From the NCBI GenBank assembly GCA_027491315.1, contig JAIXWL010000001.1, positions 372,001-436,000 of the forward strand: a DNA stretch of 64,000 bases, given 5' to 3'. Positions 16,979-26,493 of the stretch are shown here, one piece after another (position 1 is the first letter of the stretch; the number at the start of each line of letters is the position of its first letter). The notes under the pieces were generated by a model. It ran no database searches, was not told where the DNA came from, and saw nothing but the letters and a program-made list of their open reading frames with translations. The DNA comes from Cytophagaceae bacterium. GTDB taxonomy: Bacteria > Bacteroidota > Bacteroidia > Cytophagales > Spirosomataceae. Both the position numbers and the translations under genes were made by a program.

Positions 16979-18223
16979 ATGAAAAGCGAAATCATCCAAA
17001 ATCTAAACAATCCTGAAAAACTAGAAAGCCTCTACCGAGAAAATACTGCTGTTTTTAAAAGAGAATTTAACCTGGTTTTTCCTGAATATTCCAAAGAACC
17101 CAGTGTTCAATTTTGGAATCAGCGCTTAAATTTTAAACAAGAAGGCATTGGTTTAGGCGGCAGAAACGAATTGCTTTTTATAGGAGCTTTATTTGCTTTG
17201 GCTTCCCTTATCTCACAAATACCACAATTCTTTGGCTTCAATCAGGATGTCTTTTTCCAAAGAAATATATCTTTTGTCGTTTTTCCTGTTTTAAGCTTTT
17301 ATTTCATTTGGAAAGAGCAATTAGCTTTTTCTAAATTCCTTCTGCCATTAGGTATTGGCTGTTTGGCCGTAATTTACATCAACCTACTTCCCACAAGCAC
17401 TCACTCTGATTCCATTTTGTTGGCCTGCCTTCATTTACCTTTGATCGGCTGGTCTATCTGGGCATATGCTTATTTAGGCGGAGACTTGTCTAATTACTCC
17501 AAAAGAATCGAATTTTTACGGATGCACGGTGATTTACTGGTAATGTGTGCCATCATTCTCTTATCGGGAGGATTATTTACAGCAATCTCCTTGGGTTTAT
17601 TTGAAATTATTGGCTTGGATATTAAAGAAATTTATGGAAAATATGTGATTGTTAGTGGCCTTTCATGTACTCCTATTTTAGGTAATTTTTTAATTCAAAA
17701 GAACCCCACTTTAGTCAAAAATGTTTCTCCCGTTATTGCCAAAATCTTTACCCCTGTGGTATTTGTGTTCCTTTTCATTTATTTGATTGCCATGCTATAC
17801 ACGGGCAAAGACCCATACACAAATCGGGAGTTTTTATTAATATTCAATGGTCTTTTAATTGGCGTCATGGCATTGATTCTTTTTTCAGTAGCAGAGGCAG
17901 AAAAGCATGAAACTGGCCCAAAAACCACGTTGCTTTTATTGGGTCTTTCAGCTTTAACCATTATCGTAAATGGAATTGCGCTTTCTGCTATTAGTTTCCG
18001 CATCATAGAATGGGGAATTACACCCAACCGAATTGCGGTCTTAGGGAGTAATTTATTGATATTTATTCATCTACTTTTAGTGGCCAAATCCCTATTTAAA
18101 GCTAGCCAAGGAAAATCTGACCTTAATCAGGTAGCCAAAAGTATCGCGGTATATTTGCCAATTTATGTGATCTGGGCAGCAATCGTTTGCTTTGTTTTCC
18201 CCTTACTATTTCAGTTTAAATAA
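16979..18223 (+). CDS. Multi-pass membrane protein, DUF4153-like
   Basis: The 414-residue protein has a cytoplasmic N-terminus of about 60 residues and then roughly 11-12 hydrophobic helices. The arrangement and the motifs HGDLLVMCAIILLSGGLF and FSVAEAEKHE resemble DUF4153 proteins, but I am not certain of the family. No catalytic residues can be proposed. It stands alone and is followed by a strong terminator. Confidence 0.65.
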   Translation: MKSEIIQNLNNPEKLESLYRENTAVFKREFNLVFPEYSKEPSVQFWNQRLNFKQEGIGLGGRNELLFIGALFALASLISQIPQFFGFNQDVFFQRNISFVVFPVLSFYFIWKEQLAFSKFLLPLGIGCLAVIYINLLPTSTHSDSILLACLHLPLIGWSIWAYAYLGGDLSNYSKRIEFLRMHGDLLVMCAIILLSGGLFTAISLGLFEIIGLDIKEIYGKYVIVSGLSCTPILGNFLIQKNPTLVKNVSPVIAKIFTPVVFVFLFIYLIAMLYTGKDPYTNREFLLIFNGLLIGVMALILFSVAEAEKHETGPKTTLLLLGLSALTIIVNGIALSAISFRIIEWGITPNRIAVLGSNLLIFIHLLLVAKSLFKASQGKSDLNQVAKSIAVYLPIYVIWAAIVCFVFPLLFQFK

Positions 18224-18229
18224 AACATA

Positions 18230-18266
18230 AAAAAGGCCTTCATTTATAGAATTGAAGGCCTTTTTT
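18230..18266. terminator. Bidirectional terminator
   Basis: Perfect 13-bp stem AAAAAGGCCTTCA (18230-18242) / TGAAGGCCTTTTT (18253-18265) with a ten-base loop between convergent genes. A and T tracts on both sides allow use from either strand. Confidence 0.88.
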
Positions 18267-18285
18267 ATCAACATGATTCTGGTGC

Positions 18286-19278
18286 TTATTGATATTTAGC
18301 TGGATCTAAACGGAAAAACCGAACCGCATTATTGAATAAGATGTCTCTTTTTTGATCAAATGAAAGGTAATTGGCATTTTCAATTACTCCAATGGACGTC
18401 TCCAACAATTTTGGCCACACCATCAAATCTGTGCCATACATGATTCTCTTTCCAAAGCCCGCTTGTACCAATCTTCTCAAATACAGGTGAATTTCTTCCA
18501 AAGGATAACTCCAAATTAACCCGGCTAAATCGACATACACATGGGAATTAGCTCCCATCAAAGCCACCATTTCATCGATCATCGGATAGCCGGCATGCAT
18601 TACCCAAACTTTTAATTTTGGATGGCGAGCTAATAAATCCTCCAACAACAAAGGGTTCCCCAAAGATGCCCGGTATTTAGGTGATGTTAAATTAGCCATG
18701 CCATTTCCACCAGTGCCCATGTGAATAGCTACTGGGACATTTAATCGCTCCGCAACTTCAAAATATTTATCGACCGACGGATCACTAGGCGATAATCCTT
18801 GGTATTGCAAACCCACTTCTCCTACAACTTTATAAAATCCAGTTTTCAAAGAATCCTCAAATGCCTGCACGGAGATCCCATTGGCAGAATTAAAGCCAAT
18901 GGAAGGAATTACTCGATCCGGAGCAGCAGCCTTTTTCCAATTGCGAATCACTTGAGGGTCTCCTGATGCCACAATGGTCATGTTTAACCGTTTCATGGTC
19001 TTCATTAACTCCTCTTGAAATTCTTGATCGGATTTTGCTGCTTTTAACATGATGGCACCTTCTGCATTCAAGAACTTGGGAGTTGGTTCATTAGGATCTG
19101 TGCCTGGCATATTACTTAAAAACCAAGGCGACATGTCAGAAGCAAAATTGGGATTGACTTTCATGGCATGTACATGTACGTCAATGATCGGTAAATGCTT
19201 CTCAGCCTTACTTTGTCCCAAACTCAGTTGAGCCATTAACAAAAACAGAAAACCTGCGAATAATAGTGTTTTTTTCAT
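18286..19278 (-). CDS. Secreted amidohydrolase (Amidohydro_2 type)
   Basis: The 330-residue protein has a signal peptide (about 1-21). Metal-site motifs of the amidohydrolase superfamily are visible: PIIDVHVHAM (HxH), VPVAIHMGTGG, VWVMHAGYP and MYGTDLMVWP with the conserved Asp. Members hydrolyse or decarboxylate small ring compounds; the substrate is not predictable. It is divergent from the GH3 gene, and the 179-base gap contains an inverted repeat that could serve one of them. Confidence 0.83.
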   Translation of the reverse strand: MKKTLLFAGFLFLLMAQLSLGQSKAEKHLPIIDVHVHAMKVNPNFASDMSPWFLSNMPGTDPNEPTPKFLNAEGAIMLKAAKSDQEFQEELMKTMKRLNMTIVASGDPQVIRNWKKAAAPDRVIPSIGFNSANGISVQAFEDSLKTGFYKVVGEVGLQYQGLSPSDPSVDKYFEVAERLNVPVAIHMGTGGNGMANLTSPKYRASLGNPLLLEDLLARHPKLKVWVMHAGYPMIDEMVALMGANSHVYVDLAGLIWSYPLEEIHLYLRRLVQAGFGKRIMYGTDLMVWPKLLETSIGVIENANYLSFDQKRDILFNNAVRFFRLDPAKYQ

Positions 19279-19333
19279 GCGTTCTGGAGATAAATATTGT
19301 ATTTTTCTTCTAATAAAATTTACAAAAGCCTCT

Positions 19334-19356
19334 TATTGTATCTTTATGCTACAATA
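19334..19356. promoter_or_regulatory. Inverted repeat between amidohydrolase and GH3 genes
   Basis: TATTGTA (19334-19340) and TACAATA (19350-19356) form a perfect 7-bp inverted repeat with a nine-base spacer, the geometry of a dimeric repressor or activator site. No regulator gene is adjacent. Confidence 0.4.
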
Positions 19357-19490
19357 TAAACAACCTAACGAATTTTTGTATGCCTTTCTGGCTTTATTTG
19401 TAGCTTTTACCACTCAATAAACCTATATTTTTTTAAAAAGACATTAGAAAAGCATCCATGAATGCTTTTAAAGAATATAGCCCCAATCAT

Positions 19491-21521
19491 ATGAACCCAC
19501 TTTCCCATAAAAAACCTATTCTTTTTGGCTTATTAGCTATTTTGTCTTTTTCCAACATACTGGCTCAGCAAAATTCTACTCAAGCAAATCTTGGTAGCCG
19601 CAAGGTCGAAATACTTCAAGTCCAAAACTTAAAGTTTAAAGACCTGAATAAAAACAAAAAGCTAGATCGTTATGAAGACTGGCGTTTGCCTATTTCGGAA
19701 AGAATTAAGGATTTGGTATCTCAAATGACCTTGGAAGAAAAAGTAGGTTTCATGTTGATCTCCACCACGCGCATGGGAGGCGACAACGTTTTTGGAGCAG
19801 CACCTGCCTCAGGAACGGCAACGCCAATAAATGATGGTTTCAATGAGGAAGACCTAGTTCAAAATACGAACATGTTTACTAGAAAACCTCTAAGTGCACC
19901 TAACATGGCCTCAGCAGGAACTACGAAAGGAGTGCGCCAATTTCATTTACGCCATTTCATATTAAGAGCTAATGCATCACCAGAGATTATGGCAAAATGG
20001 TCTAATAATCTTCAGGCATTGTGTGAAGACACGCGACTAGGGATCCCAGCCATCGTTGCATCCAATCCTAGAAATCATGTAACAACCGATGCTTCCGTAG
20101 GATTAAGCGTGGGGGTTACGGCCTTTTCTAAATGGCCAGGAGAATTGGGACTAGCAGCCATGCGGGATTTTAGCCTAACACGCCAATTTGCTGAAATTGC
20201 CTCACAAGAATGGAGAGCCGTTGGATTAAGAAAAGGCTATATGTACATGGCTGACTTAGCGACTGAGCCTAGGTGGCAACGCGTAGAAGGAACCTTTGGT
20301 GAAGATGCGGATTTGACTTCACGGATGATTCAAGAAATCATCCTTGGTTTTCAAGGGAAAAAAATAGGCGCCAATTCCGTGGCCATGACAACGAAACACT
20401 TCCCAGGAGGTGGGCCACAAGTGGATGGACAAGATTCCCATTTTGATTGGGGAAAGTTTGCCCATTATCCAGGAGGCATGTTTGATTTTCATTTAAAACC
20501 ATTTAAGGCAGCCATAGCAGCAGGTACCTCGGCGATTATGCCCTATTATTCCGCTCCTAAGGGAAAGGAATTTGAAGAAGTGGGCTTTTCCTTCAATAAG
20601 GCCATGATTAATGATTTACTTCAAAAGAAATTAGGCTTTACTGGTATCATCAACTCAGACACCGGTCCCATTGAAATGATGCCTTGGGGAGTAGAAAACT
20701 TGACTATTCCAGAGCGTTATCAAAAAGCCCTTCAAGCAGGAGTGGATATATTTTCTGGTGCTGCTGACCCTGGTACTTTATTGGAAACCGTTAAAAAAGG
20801 AATGATTTCCGAGGATCGAATTAATCAGTCAGTAGCTAAATTATTAAAGGAAAAATTTGAATTAGGTTTGTTTGAAAATCCTTACGTTTCCGTGGAAGAA
20901 GCGAGCAAAATTATAGGAAATAAAGCCTCCACGGATTTAGCCAACATTGCCCTTCGTAAGTCCATCGTCCTACTTCGCAATGACGAGCAAGTTCTACCCA
21001 TTAAAAAGAAGACTAAGGTGTTTTTTGAAACATATTTCAACACAGGACGAAATACGGATTTCATCAAAGTAGCTAAACCCAATTACCCTGATGTAGAATT
21101 TGTTTCAAGCAAAGAAGAGGCAGATGTCATCTTAGTTTGGCTCATTCCAAATGGCGGAGGATTGTTCAGTTCTCAAGGCACTAAAATTGATTTGAGATTA
21201 TCTGCTAATCGCATTGATGTGAATCATGTCAATGAGTTAATCCAAAGCAAACCTACCATCGTAGCGATCAATTATACCAATCCTTGGGTGATTGAGGAAA
21301 TTGATAAAGGAAAAACAAAGTCCATTATTGCCACCTTTGGAACTACTCAAGAAGCATTATTGGATATCGTAACAGGTAAATTCAAGCCAAGCGGAAAAAT
21401 GCCATTCACGACGCCGATCAACATGAAAGCGGTGGAGGAAAATAAGTCTGATGTTCCCGGTTATATGGAAGGTCCAAATTATGGTTTATTCCCATTTGGA
21501 CATGGCTTAACCTATAAATAA
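19491..21521 (+). CDS. Glycoside hydrolase family 3
   Basis: I prefer the Met at 19491 (MNPLSHKKPILFGLLAILSF), which gives a signal peptide; an upstream Met at 19458 adds 11 residues. The 676-residue protein has the GH3 N-terminal barrel with TKHFPGGGPQVDGQDSH and the nucleophile Asp in IINSDTGPIEM (about residue 390), then the C-terminal alpha/beta domain (LRKSIVLLRNDEQVLPI). It lacks the usual fibronectin-III tail. It would release terminal beta-linked sugars from oligosaccharides in the periplasm. No SusC/SusD pair is nearby. Confidence 0.9.
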   Translation: MNPLSHKKPILFGLLAILSFSNILAQQNSTQANLGSRKVEILQVQNLKFKDLNKNKKLDRYEDWRLPISERIKDLVSQMTLEEKVGFMLISTTRMGGDNVFGAAPASGTATPINDGFNEEDLVQNTNMFTRKPLSAPNMASAGTTKGVRQFHLRHFILRANASPEIMAKWSNNLQALCEDTRLGIPAIVASNPRNHVTTDASVGLSVGVTAFSKWPGELGLAAMRDFSLTRQFAEIASQEWRAVGLRKGYMYMADLATEPRWQRVEGTFGEDADLTSRMIQEIILGFQGKKIGANSVAMTTKHFPGGGPQVDGQDSHFDWGKFAHYPGGMFDFHLKPFKAAIAAGTSAIMPYYSAPKGKEFEEVGFSFNKAMINDLLQKKLGFTGIINSDTGPIEMMPWGVENLTIPERYQKALQAGVDIFSGAADPGTLLETVKKGMISEDRINQSVAKLLKEKFELGLFENPYVSVEEASKIIGNKASTDLANIALRKSIVLLRNDEQVLPIKKKTKVFFETYFNTGRNTDFIKVAKPNYPDVEFVSSKEEADVILVWLIPNGGGLFSSQGTKIDLRLSANRIDVNHVNELIQSKPTIVAINYTNPWVIEEIDKGKTKSIIATFGTTQEALLDIVTGKFKPSGKMPFTTPINMKAVEENKSDVPGYMEGPNYGLFPFGHGLTYK

Positions 21522-21613
21522 ACCGTTGATTTTGGCTGAATAACTTATCAATTTAAAAAGGCAAAAAGGGGACATTTTATCAATTTCTTTTAATTTTAAA
21601 AAAATGTGATTCC

Positions 21614-22252
21614 ATGAACCCCAAAGTAGATGCCTTTCTGGTAAAATTAACCCAATGGCAAAGTGAATTGAGTGTGCTCAGAAGCCTCATATTGGAGATG
21701 GGTTTGGAAGAGGATTTGAAATGGGGTTCGCCTTGTTATACTTTTGAAAAATCCAATATTGTTATACTTCAAGGATTCAAAGACTACTTTGCCATCATGT
21801 TTTTTAAAGGGGCTCTTTTACAAGATCCCGCCAAGGTATTTAGTAAACCGGGAGAACATACGCAGTCGAGTCGACAGATTCGATTTCGACATCTGGATGA
21901 AATCGAAAGCCAGGAGGAACTCCTAAAAGCCTATATTTTAGAGGCCATCGAGGTAGAAAAAACAGGAGCTAAAGTCGTGTTAAAAACCTTGGATGAATAT
22001 GCGGTACCCGAGGAACTGGAGGCCGTCATGGAGGAAAATGAAGCTTTCAAAATTGCTTTTAAAAGTTTAACGCCCGGCAGGCAAAGAGCCTACCTCCTTC
22101 ATTTTTCGGAAGCCAAACAATCGGCCACTCGCTTGACGAGAATCGAAAAAAACATGAAACGTATTTTAAGTGGAAAAGGGCTCAATGATTGCATATGTGG
22201 ACTTTCTCAAAGAATGCCCTCATGTGATGGATCACATAAACAATTGAAGTAA
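21614..22252 (+). CDS. YdeI/DUF1801 domain protein fused to a CDGSH iron-sulfur motif
   Basis: The 212-residue protein has a DUF1801-like N-terminal domain (about 1-110), a YdeI/OmdA-type segment (PEELEAVMEENEAFKIAFKS and TPGRQRAYLLHFSEAKQSAT) and a C-terminal tail GLNDCICGLSQRMPSCDGSH. The tail matches the CDGSH consensus C-x-C-x2-S-x3-P-x-C-D-G-S-H, giving ligands Cys193, Cys195, Cys204 and His208 for a 2Fe-2S cluster. The role is unknown; a redox-sensing or cluster-transfer function is inference. It is a single gene. Confidence 0.85.
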   Translation: MNPKVDAFLVKLTQWQSELSVLRSLILEMGLEEDLKWGSPCYTFEKSNIVILQGFKDYFAIMFFKGALLQDPAKVFSKPGEHTQSSRQIRFRHLDEIESQEELLKAYILEAIEVEKTGAKVVLKTLDEYAVPEELEAVMEENEAFKIAFKSLTPGRQRAYLLHFSEAKQSATRLTRIEKNMKRILSGKGLNDCICGLSQRMPSCDGSHKQLK

Positions 22253-22264
22253 TCATTTGCTCAA

Positions 22265-22348
22265 TCAAATAATCTTTTGATTCAACTTCACCCTATACTC
22301 ATTCGGAGTTTGACCCATTTTTTTGATTCTACGTGTGAAGATACTAAG
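22265..22348 (-). pseudogene. Relic of an AraC-family C-terminus
   Basis: On the minus strand 27 codons read LSIFTRRIKKMGQTPNEYR and then VKLNQKII before a TGA stop. This is the last helix of an AraC HTH (FTRRxKKxxGxTPxEYR). An in-frame TAG stands directly upstream and no other AraC sequence precedes it. It is the decayed end of a regulator that has otherwise been deleted. Confidence 0.7.
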
Positions 22349-22460
22349 CTATTCTTATGGAATATTAAGCTCGTTTATCCATTAAAAGGGCTAAAATAGG
22401 CCCATAAATTTCATTTCAATAAAAAATTTCAGACCTTTGCAGCTCTGTTAATCAATCCTC

Positions 22461-23225
22461 ATGAAATTTAAAACCACACTTTTGCTATGTATACTAGCAA
22501 GTGCTAACCACTTATTATACGCTCAAAAAGACAGTACACAAACACCCTCTTTTTTTGCAGGACAAATCACCGCTACTAATAATGGTGTTTCATTGATTCC
22601 TTCGTTTTCATTAGGTAAACCTGCCTTATTATTCGACTTATCACTAGGCAAAGGAAGATTAAGTTTTGATCCTATGTTGCGCTTTGCCATGGACGGGAAA
22701 CCATGGGCTTTTGTATTATGGTGGAGATATAAAGCTATCCAGCAAAAAAAATTCAACATGAGCGTAGGGGCTCACCCTGCCTTTGTTTTTCGAAGTGAAG
22801 AAGCCAATGTCAATGGAGTAAATACCTCCTATTTAAAAGCCCAACGCTTCTTTGCCTGGGAAGCCACTCCCTTATTATCGGTTCATAAAAATATTTCCTT
22901 AGGCTTTAATTATTTAGGCTCTGTGGGACTTACCAAAGATGTGACACAAAGCACCACCTTTCTATCCTTAAAAAGTATTTTCTCCCATCTTACGTGGTAC
23001 AAAGATTGGGAAGCAACCATTATCCCTCAGTTTTTTTACTTAAAAATGGATGACCTAGATGGCACCTATGTCAGCGGGGCATTGGTTATTTCCAAGAAAA
23101 AAAGTCCGATGACTTTAACGACCATGTTTAGCAAAAAACTGCGTTCTGCATTACCTGGAGATGACTTGCTTTGGAGTGTCGGGTTAAATTATAACTTCAA
23201 CCACAAATTCAGAAGAATCAACTAA
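22461..23225 (+). CDS. Putative outer-membrane beta-barrel protein, unknown
   Basis: The 254-residue protein has a signal peptide (about 1-21, ending Leu-Leu-Tyr-Ala-Gln). The rest alternates hydrophobic and polar residues with many aromatic strand ends and finishes in NYNFNHKFRRIN, as in small barrel proteins. I recognise no family and give no function. Its last four bases overlap the convergent esterase gene. Confidence 0.6.
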   Translation: MKFKTTLLLCILASANHLLYAQKDSTQTPSFFAGQITATNNGVSLIPSFSLGKPALLFDLSLGKGRLSFDPMLRFAMDGKPWAFVLWWRYKAIQQKKFNMSVGAHPAFVFRSEEANVNGVNTSYLKAQRFFAWEATPLLSVHKNISLGFNYLGSVGLTKDVTQSTTFLSLKSIFSHLTWYKDWEATIIPQFFYLKMDDLDGTYVSGALVISKKKSPMTLTTMFSKKLRSALPGDDLLWSVGLNYNFNHKFRRIN

Positions 23226-24142
23226 GGCTTTAAGGTTCCTACCAAGAATTGAAGCACTTTGGTTTTTAAATCTTCTGTATCATACATGCGCCCAAAATGA
23301 GGCGCATCTTTAACAATAATCAGTTCGTTTTTTACGCCAACGGTACTCAACCATCCGCTTAATAGCTTAGATTGTTTGTTATTTACACTCTTGTCTTTTT
23401 CTCCATGGATAATTAAAAAAGGAGGATCCTGTCGATCTACATAACTAACCGGACTGGCCTTCTTGGCTAGGTCGGGTCGGTTCACCGGAACGGCCCCTAA
23501 TAAAATAGCTTCGGGTGCTTTTGGATCATCACTACTTTCAAGACTTGTTAAATCAGAAGGGCCATAAAAGTCTACGACTGCCTTAATATTGAATTTTTGG
23601 GCTTTCCCGTTCATAAAAAAGGCCCCTACTTGGTTATTATTTGCAAGTCCAAGCAAGGAAGCAAGATGCCCCCCGGCAGAAAATCCCATGATGGCGATTT
23701 TGTTTTTATCTATGTGGTATTTATCCGCCTGCTCAACTAGGTAAATTAATGCTTGGTTGCAATCTTGTATTTGAGCGGGAAAAATAGCTTGACTCGCCCA
23801 GCGATAATCAATGGATGCCACCGCAAAGCCCTGATTGATCATGGCAGTTAGCGTATTTCCCATATAGCCCATATCGGCATATTTATCATTAACTAACCAG
23901 CCTCCACCATGTATGAAAACTACCAAAGGAAGTTTTCCAGTCGTATTAGCAGGCAAATAAATATCTAATAAATGCTTTTTCAAGGTATCCTGAGCAAAGG
24001 GAATGTTCGCATGAAGGACAGTTCCTGCAGGAAAAAGCTTGAGAACAGGGTTGCTTGCTTGCGACAATAGCGCATTCGCCTGCAGAAGAAGGAGGAGGCA
24101 AAAGCCCCAATTGGTCAATTTCTTAAGAATTAATTTCATCAT
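23222..24142 (-). CDS. Secreted alpha/beta hydrolase (BD-FAE/esterase-lipase type)
   Basis: The 306-residue protein has a signal peptide (about 1-27). It shows the oxyanion motif VVFIHGGGWLVNDKY, the nucleophile elbow IMGFSAGGHLASLL (Ser in GFSAG), an acid near HGEKDKSVN and the catalytic His in DAPHFGRM. Such enzymes deacetylate carbohydrates or hydrolyse short-chain esters in the periplasm. It is convergent with the barrel-protein gene and separate from the molybdenum-enzyme operon, which ends at a terminator upstream of it. Confidence 0.85.
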   Translation of the reverse strand: MMKLILKKLTNWGFCLLLLLQANALLSQASNPVLKLFPAGTVLHANIPFAQDTLKKHLLDIYLPANTTGKLPLVVFIHGGGWLVNDKYADMGYMGNTLTAMINQGFAVASIDYRWASQAIFPAQIQDCNQALIYLVEQADKYHIDKNKIAIMGFSAGGHLASLLGLANNNQVGAFFMNGKAQKFNIKAVVDFYGPSDLTSLESSDDPKAPEAILLGAVPVNRPDLAKKASPVSYVDRQDPPFLIIHGEKDKSVNNKQSKLLSGWLSTVGVKNELIIVKDAPHFGRMYDTEDLKTKVLQFLVGTLKP

Positions 24143-24207
24143 GATGTATTACAAAATAATTACTCAACGTGCATTGAACTACCAATAAGCATTTTTAAAA
24201 CCAGAAT

Positions 24208-24244
24208 ATCAAAAAAAGCCCATCCATTTGCAAGGACGGGCTTT
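24208..24244 (-). terminator. Terminator of the molybdenum hydroxylase operon
   Basis: Stem AAAGCCC (24215-24221) / GGGCTTT (24238-24244), extended inward by TCC/GGA across one mismatch. On the minus strand it is followed by a T-run. It closes the operon ending at 24258. Confidence 0.8.
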
Positions 24245-24257
24245 CAATTTAAAGAAA

Positions 24258-26492
24258 CTACGCTATTTGATTTCCAAAAGGTTGCTTGTATAAACGCTTC
24301 CCCGTAGCCTGATATATTGCATTGGCCATCGCACCAAAAATTGGTGGGAATGGCGGCTCTCCTAAACCGGTCGGATCTATTTCATTCGCCACAAAATGCA
24401 CATCGATTTTCTTCGGTGCTTCATTATGACGAATCATTCGATACGTATCAAAGTTCTTTTGATTTGTGCTTCCTTCTGTAAAGGTCAAATTGCCAAATAA
24501 GGCATTCCCAATCCCGTCTATCGCCGCTCCCTCTGCCATATTCTTTGCTCCTTCTGGGTTTACAACTACGCCACAATCCACTGCAGATATAACATGATCT
24601 ACTATTACTTGACCATCCTTTACATGCAAGTCTATCACTTGCGCAGCATAGGAATTATGACAGAAATATGCCGAAACGCCTCGCTTTTTGTTGGCATTCT
24701 CAGGCTTACCCCATCCCGATTTATCCCTAACTAATTCCAATACGCCCATATATCTAGACGCATCATAATCATTGTTTTTACCTACTGGCGATTCCTTAGC
24801 CCTTTTCAATAATTCCAATCGGAAAGCAATAGGGTCCTTACCCATGTATTCTGCTATTTCATCTAAAAAAGATTGCTCAGCTGCGGCATTAAAATTGGAG
24901 CGTGGAGCACGGAATGCTCCCACCGTAATGTTCGATGGAATAGACCAGCTTTCAGCCATGTAATTGTCGATAGCTCCTGCAGGAAAACGGTTGGCATGTA
25001 AGGGTGACTCTGGAATACCTCCACCTTTAATATGCATCACGGTTAATCGCTTGTTTTCATCAAAAGCAGCCCGATAGGTTAATTGGTAAGTTGGACGATA
25101 AATACCTCCACTCACATCATCCTCGCGGCTATAGACCAATTTTACAGGTGCATTAGCTTGCTTGGAAATTAAGGCCGCCTCCACCATATAGTGACCATAG
25201 GCCCTGCGACCAAAGCCTCCTCCCATACGGGCTAATTGAATCTCAATATTTTCCTTGGGAATACCCAAACGCGTAGCAATGGTATTAGCAATAAAATCTG
25301 GACCTTGTATCGGTGCTACAAATCTCACTTTATTTCCTTGGAAATGCGCAAAGGTATTGGTGGGCTCCATGATATTATGGGCCAAAAACGGAGCAGTATA
25401 GGTTCTTTCAATGATATGTTTAGCTGCTTCAAATGCTTTTTCAGGCTCTCCATCTTTTCGCTCCACACGACCTGGCTTTTTATCCATAGCCAACATATCC
25501 GCATAGTGTTTGCTCGTACTTTCCAATCCTCTAGGAACAACCGTCTCCCGATTATTCATTATTTCCTTGATATCTGGAGCATTTTCCCAAACAACATTTA
25601 ACCTTTTTCGGGCATTCAAAACATCCCAAGTGCTCTTACCCACAACAGCGATTACCTCATTAAATGAACGCGTGTCAAACATGGCCAATTTTTGTGTTGG
25701 CTCGTACACTTGAATGGTAAATACATCCACAATGCCTGGCATTTTCTTGGCAGCTGTTGCATCAAACGATTTCAAACGCATACCAAATGCTGGAGGACGT
25801 TCCGTCATGGCAATTAGCATACCTTCCTCCTTGTAATCCATGCCAAACAAGGGCTTACCATGGACAATCTTACTTCCCTCAACATTTTTCTGTGGAGTAC
25901 CTAATAACCTAAATCCTTTATTGGCTTTTAGAACAATATCTTTTGGCACAGGTAATTTAGAAGCTGCGCTAGCGAATGAACCATAAGTAGCAGATTTCCC
26001 ACTAGCGGCATGCTTTACTTGTCCTTTAGAAGTCGTCAATTCGGCAACTGGAACATTCCATGCTTGACTCGCTGCCGTTAATAACATTTGTCTGGCCGAT
26101 GCACCGGCTGTTCGCAATAACTTCCATGCAGAACGGATCGACTGACTTCCACCAGTAAATTGACGGTTGAAAAGTGCAGGATTGTAGCTAGCTTGTTCTA
26201 CGACAATAGCTTTAAAATCAACATCCAATTCCTCAGCAACCAACATAGGTAAGGAGGTCATCACATTCTGACCAAACTCCGGATTGGGAGAGAAAATTTT
26301 AATCACATTATCAGGTGTGATTTTGATATAACTGGTCAGCTCTTGCCAAATAGGTTCTGCTCCTAATTCGGCTAATGTTTCTACGGGTTTAGCGCTAGCA
26401 AACCAGGAAATCCCCAGCATAAATCCCCCTCCTGAAAGAGAAGAGACCTTTAAAAACGAGCGTCTGCTGTAATTTGAATCTGTCTTTTTCAT
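24258..26492 (-). CDS. Tat-exported molybdopterin-binding hydroxylase large subunit (IorB-like, copy 1)
   Basis: The 744-residue protein opens with a twin-arginine motif SRRSFLK (9-15). It is a xanthine dehydrogenase-family molybdopterin subunit of the isoquinoline 1-oxidoreductase beta type, with RMGGGFGRRAYGHYMVEAAL and the C-terminal active-site Glu in GLGEPPFPPIFGA. It hydroxylates or oxidises an aldehyde or N-heterocycle; the substrate is unknown. The 2Fe-2S partner gene ends one base before this start. A paralogue of the same length lies at 29503-31737. Confidence 0.9.
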   Translation of the reverse strand: MKKTDSNYSRRSFLKVSSLSGGGFMLGISWFASAKPVETLAELGAEPIWQELTSYIKITPDNVIKIFSPNPEFGQNVMTSLPMLVAEELDVDFKAIVVEQASYNPALFNRQFTGGSQSIRSAWKLLRTAGASARQMLLTAASQAWNVPVAELTTSKGQVKHAASGKSATYGSFASAASKLPVPKDIVLKANKGFRLLGTPQKNVEGSKIVHGKPLFGMDYKEEGMLIAMTERPPAFGMRLKSFDATAAKKMPGIVDVFTIQVYEPTQKLAMFDTRSFNEVIAVVGKSTWDVLNARKRLNVVWENAPDIKEIMNNRETVVPRGLESTSKHYADMLAMDKKPGRVERKDGEPEKAFEAAKHIIERTYTAPFLAHNIMEPTNTFAHFQGNKVRFVAPIQGPDFIANTIATRLGIPKENIEIQLARMGGGFGRRAYGHYMVEAALISKQANAPVKLVYSREDDVSGGIYRPTYQLTYRAAFDENKRLTVMHIKGGGIPESPLHANRFPAGAIDNYMAESWSIPSNITVGAFRAPRSNFNAAAEQSFLDEIAEYMGKDPIAFRLELLKRAKESPVGKNNDYDASRYMGVLELVRDKSGWGKPENANKKRGVSAYFCHNSYAAQVIDLHVKDGQVIVDHVISAVDCGVVVNPEGAKNMAEGAAIDGIGNALFGNLTFTEGSTNQKNFDTYRMIRHNEAPKKIDVHFVANEIDPTGLGEPPFPPIFGAMANAIYQATGKRLYKQPFGNQIA

Positions 26493-26493
26493 G

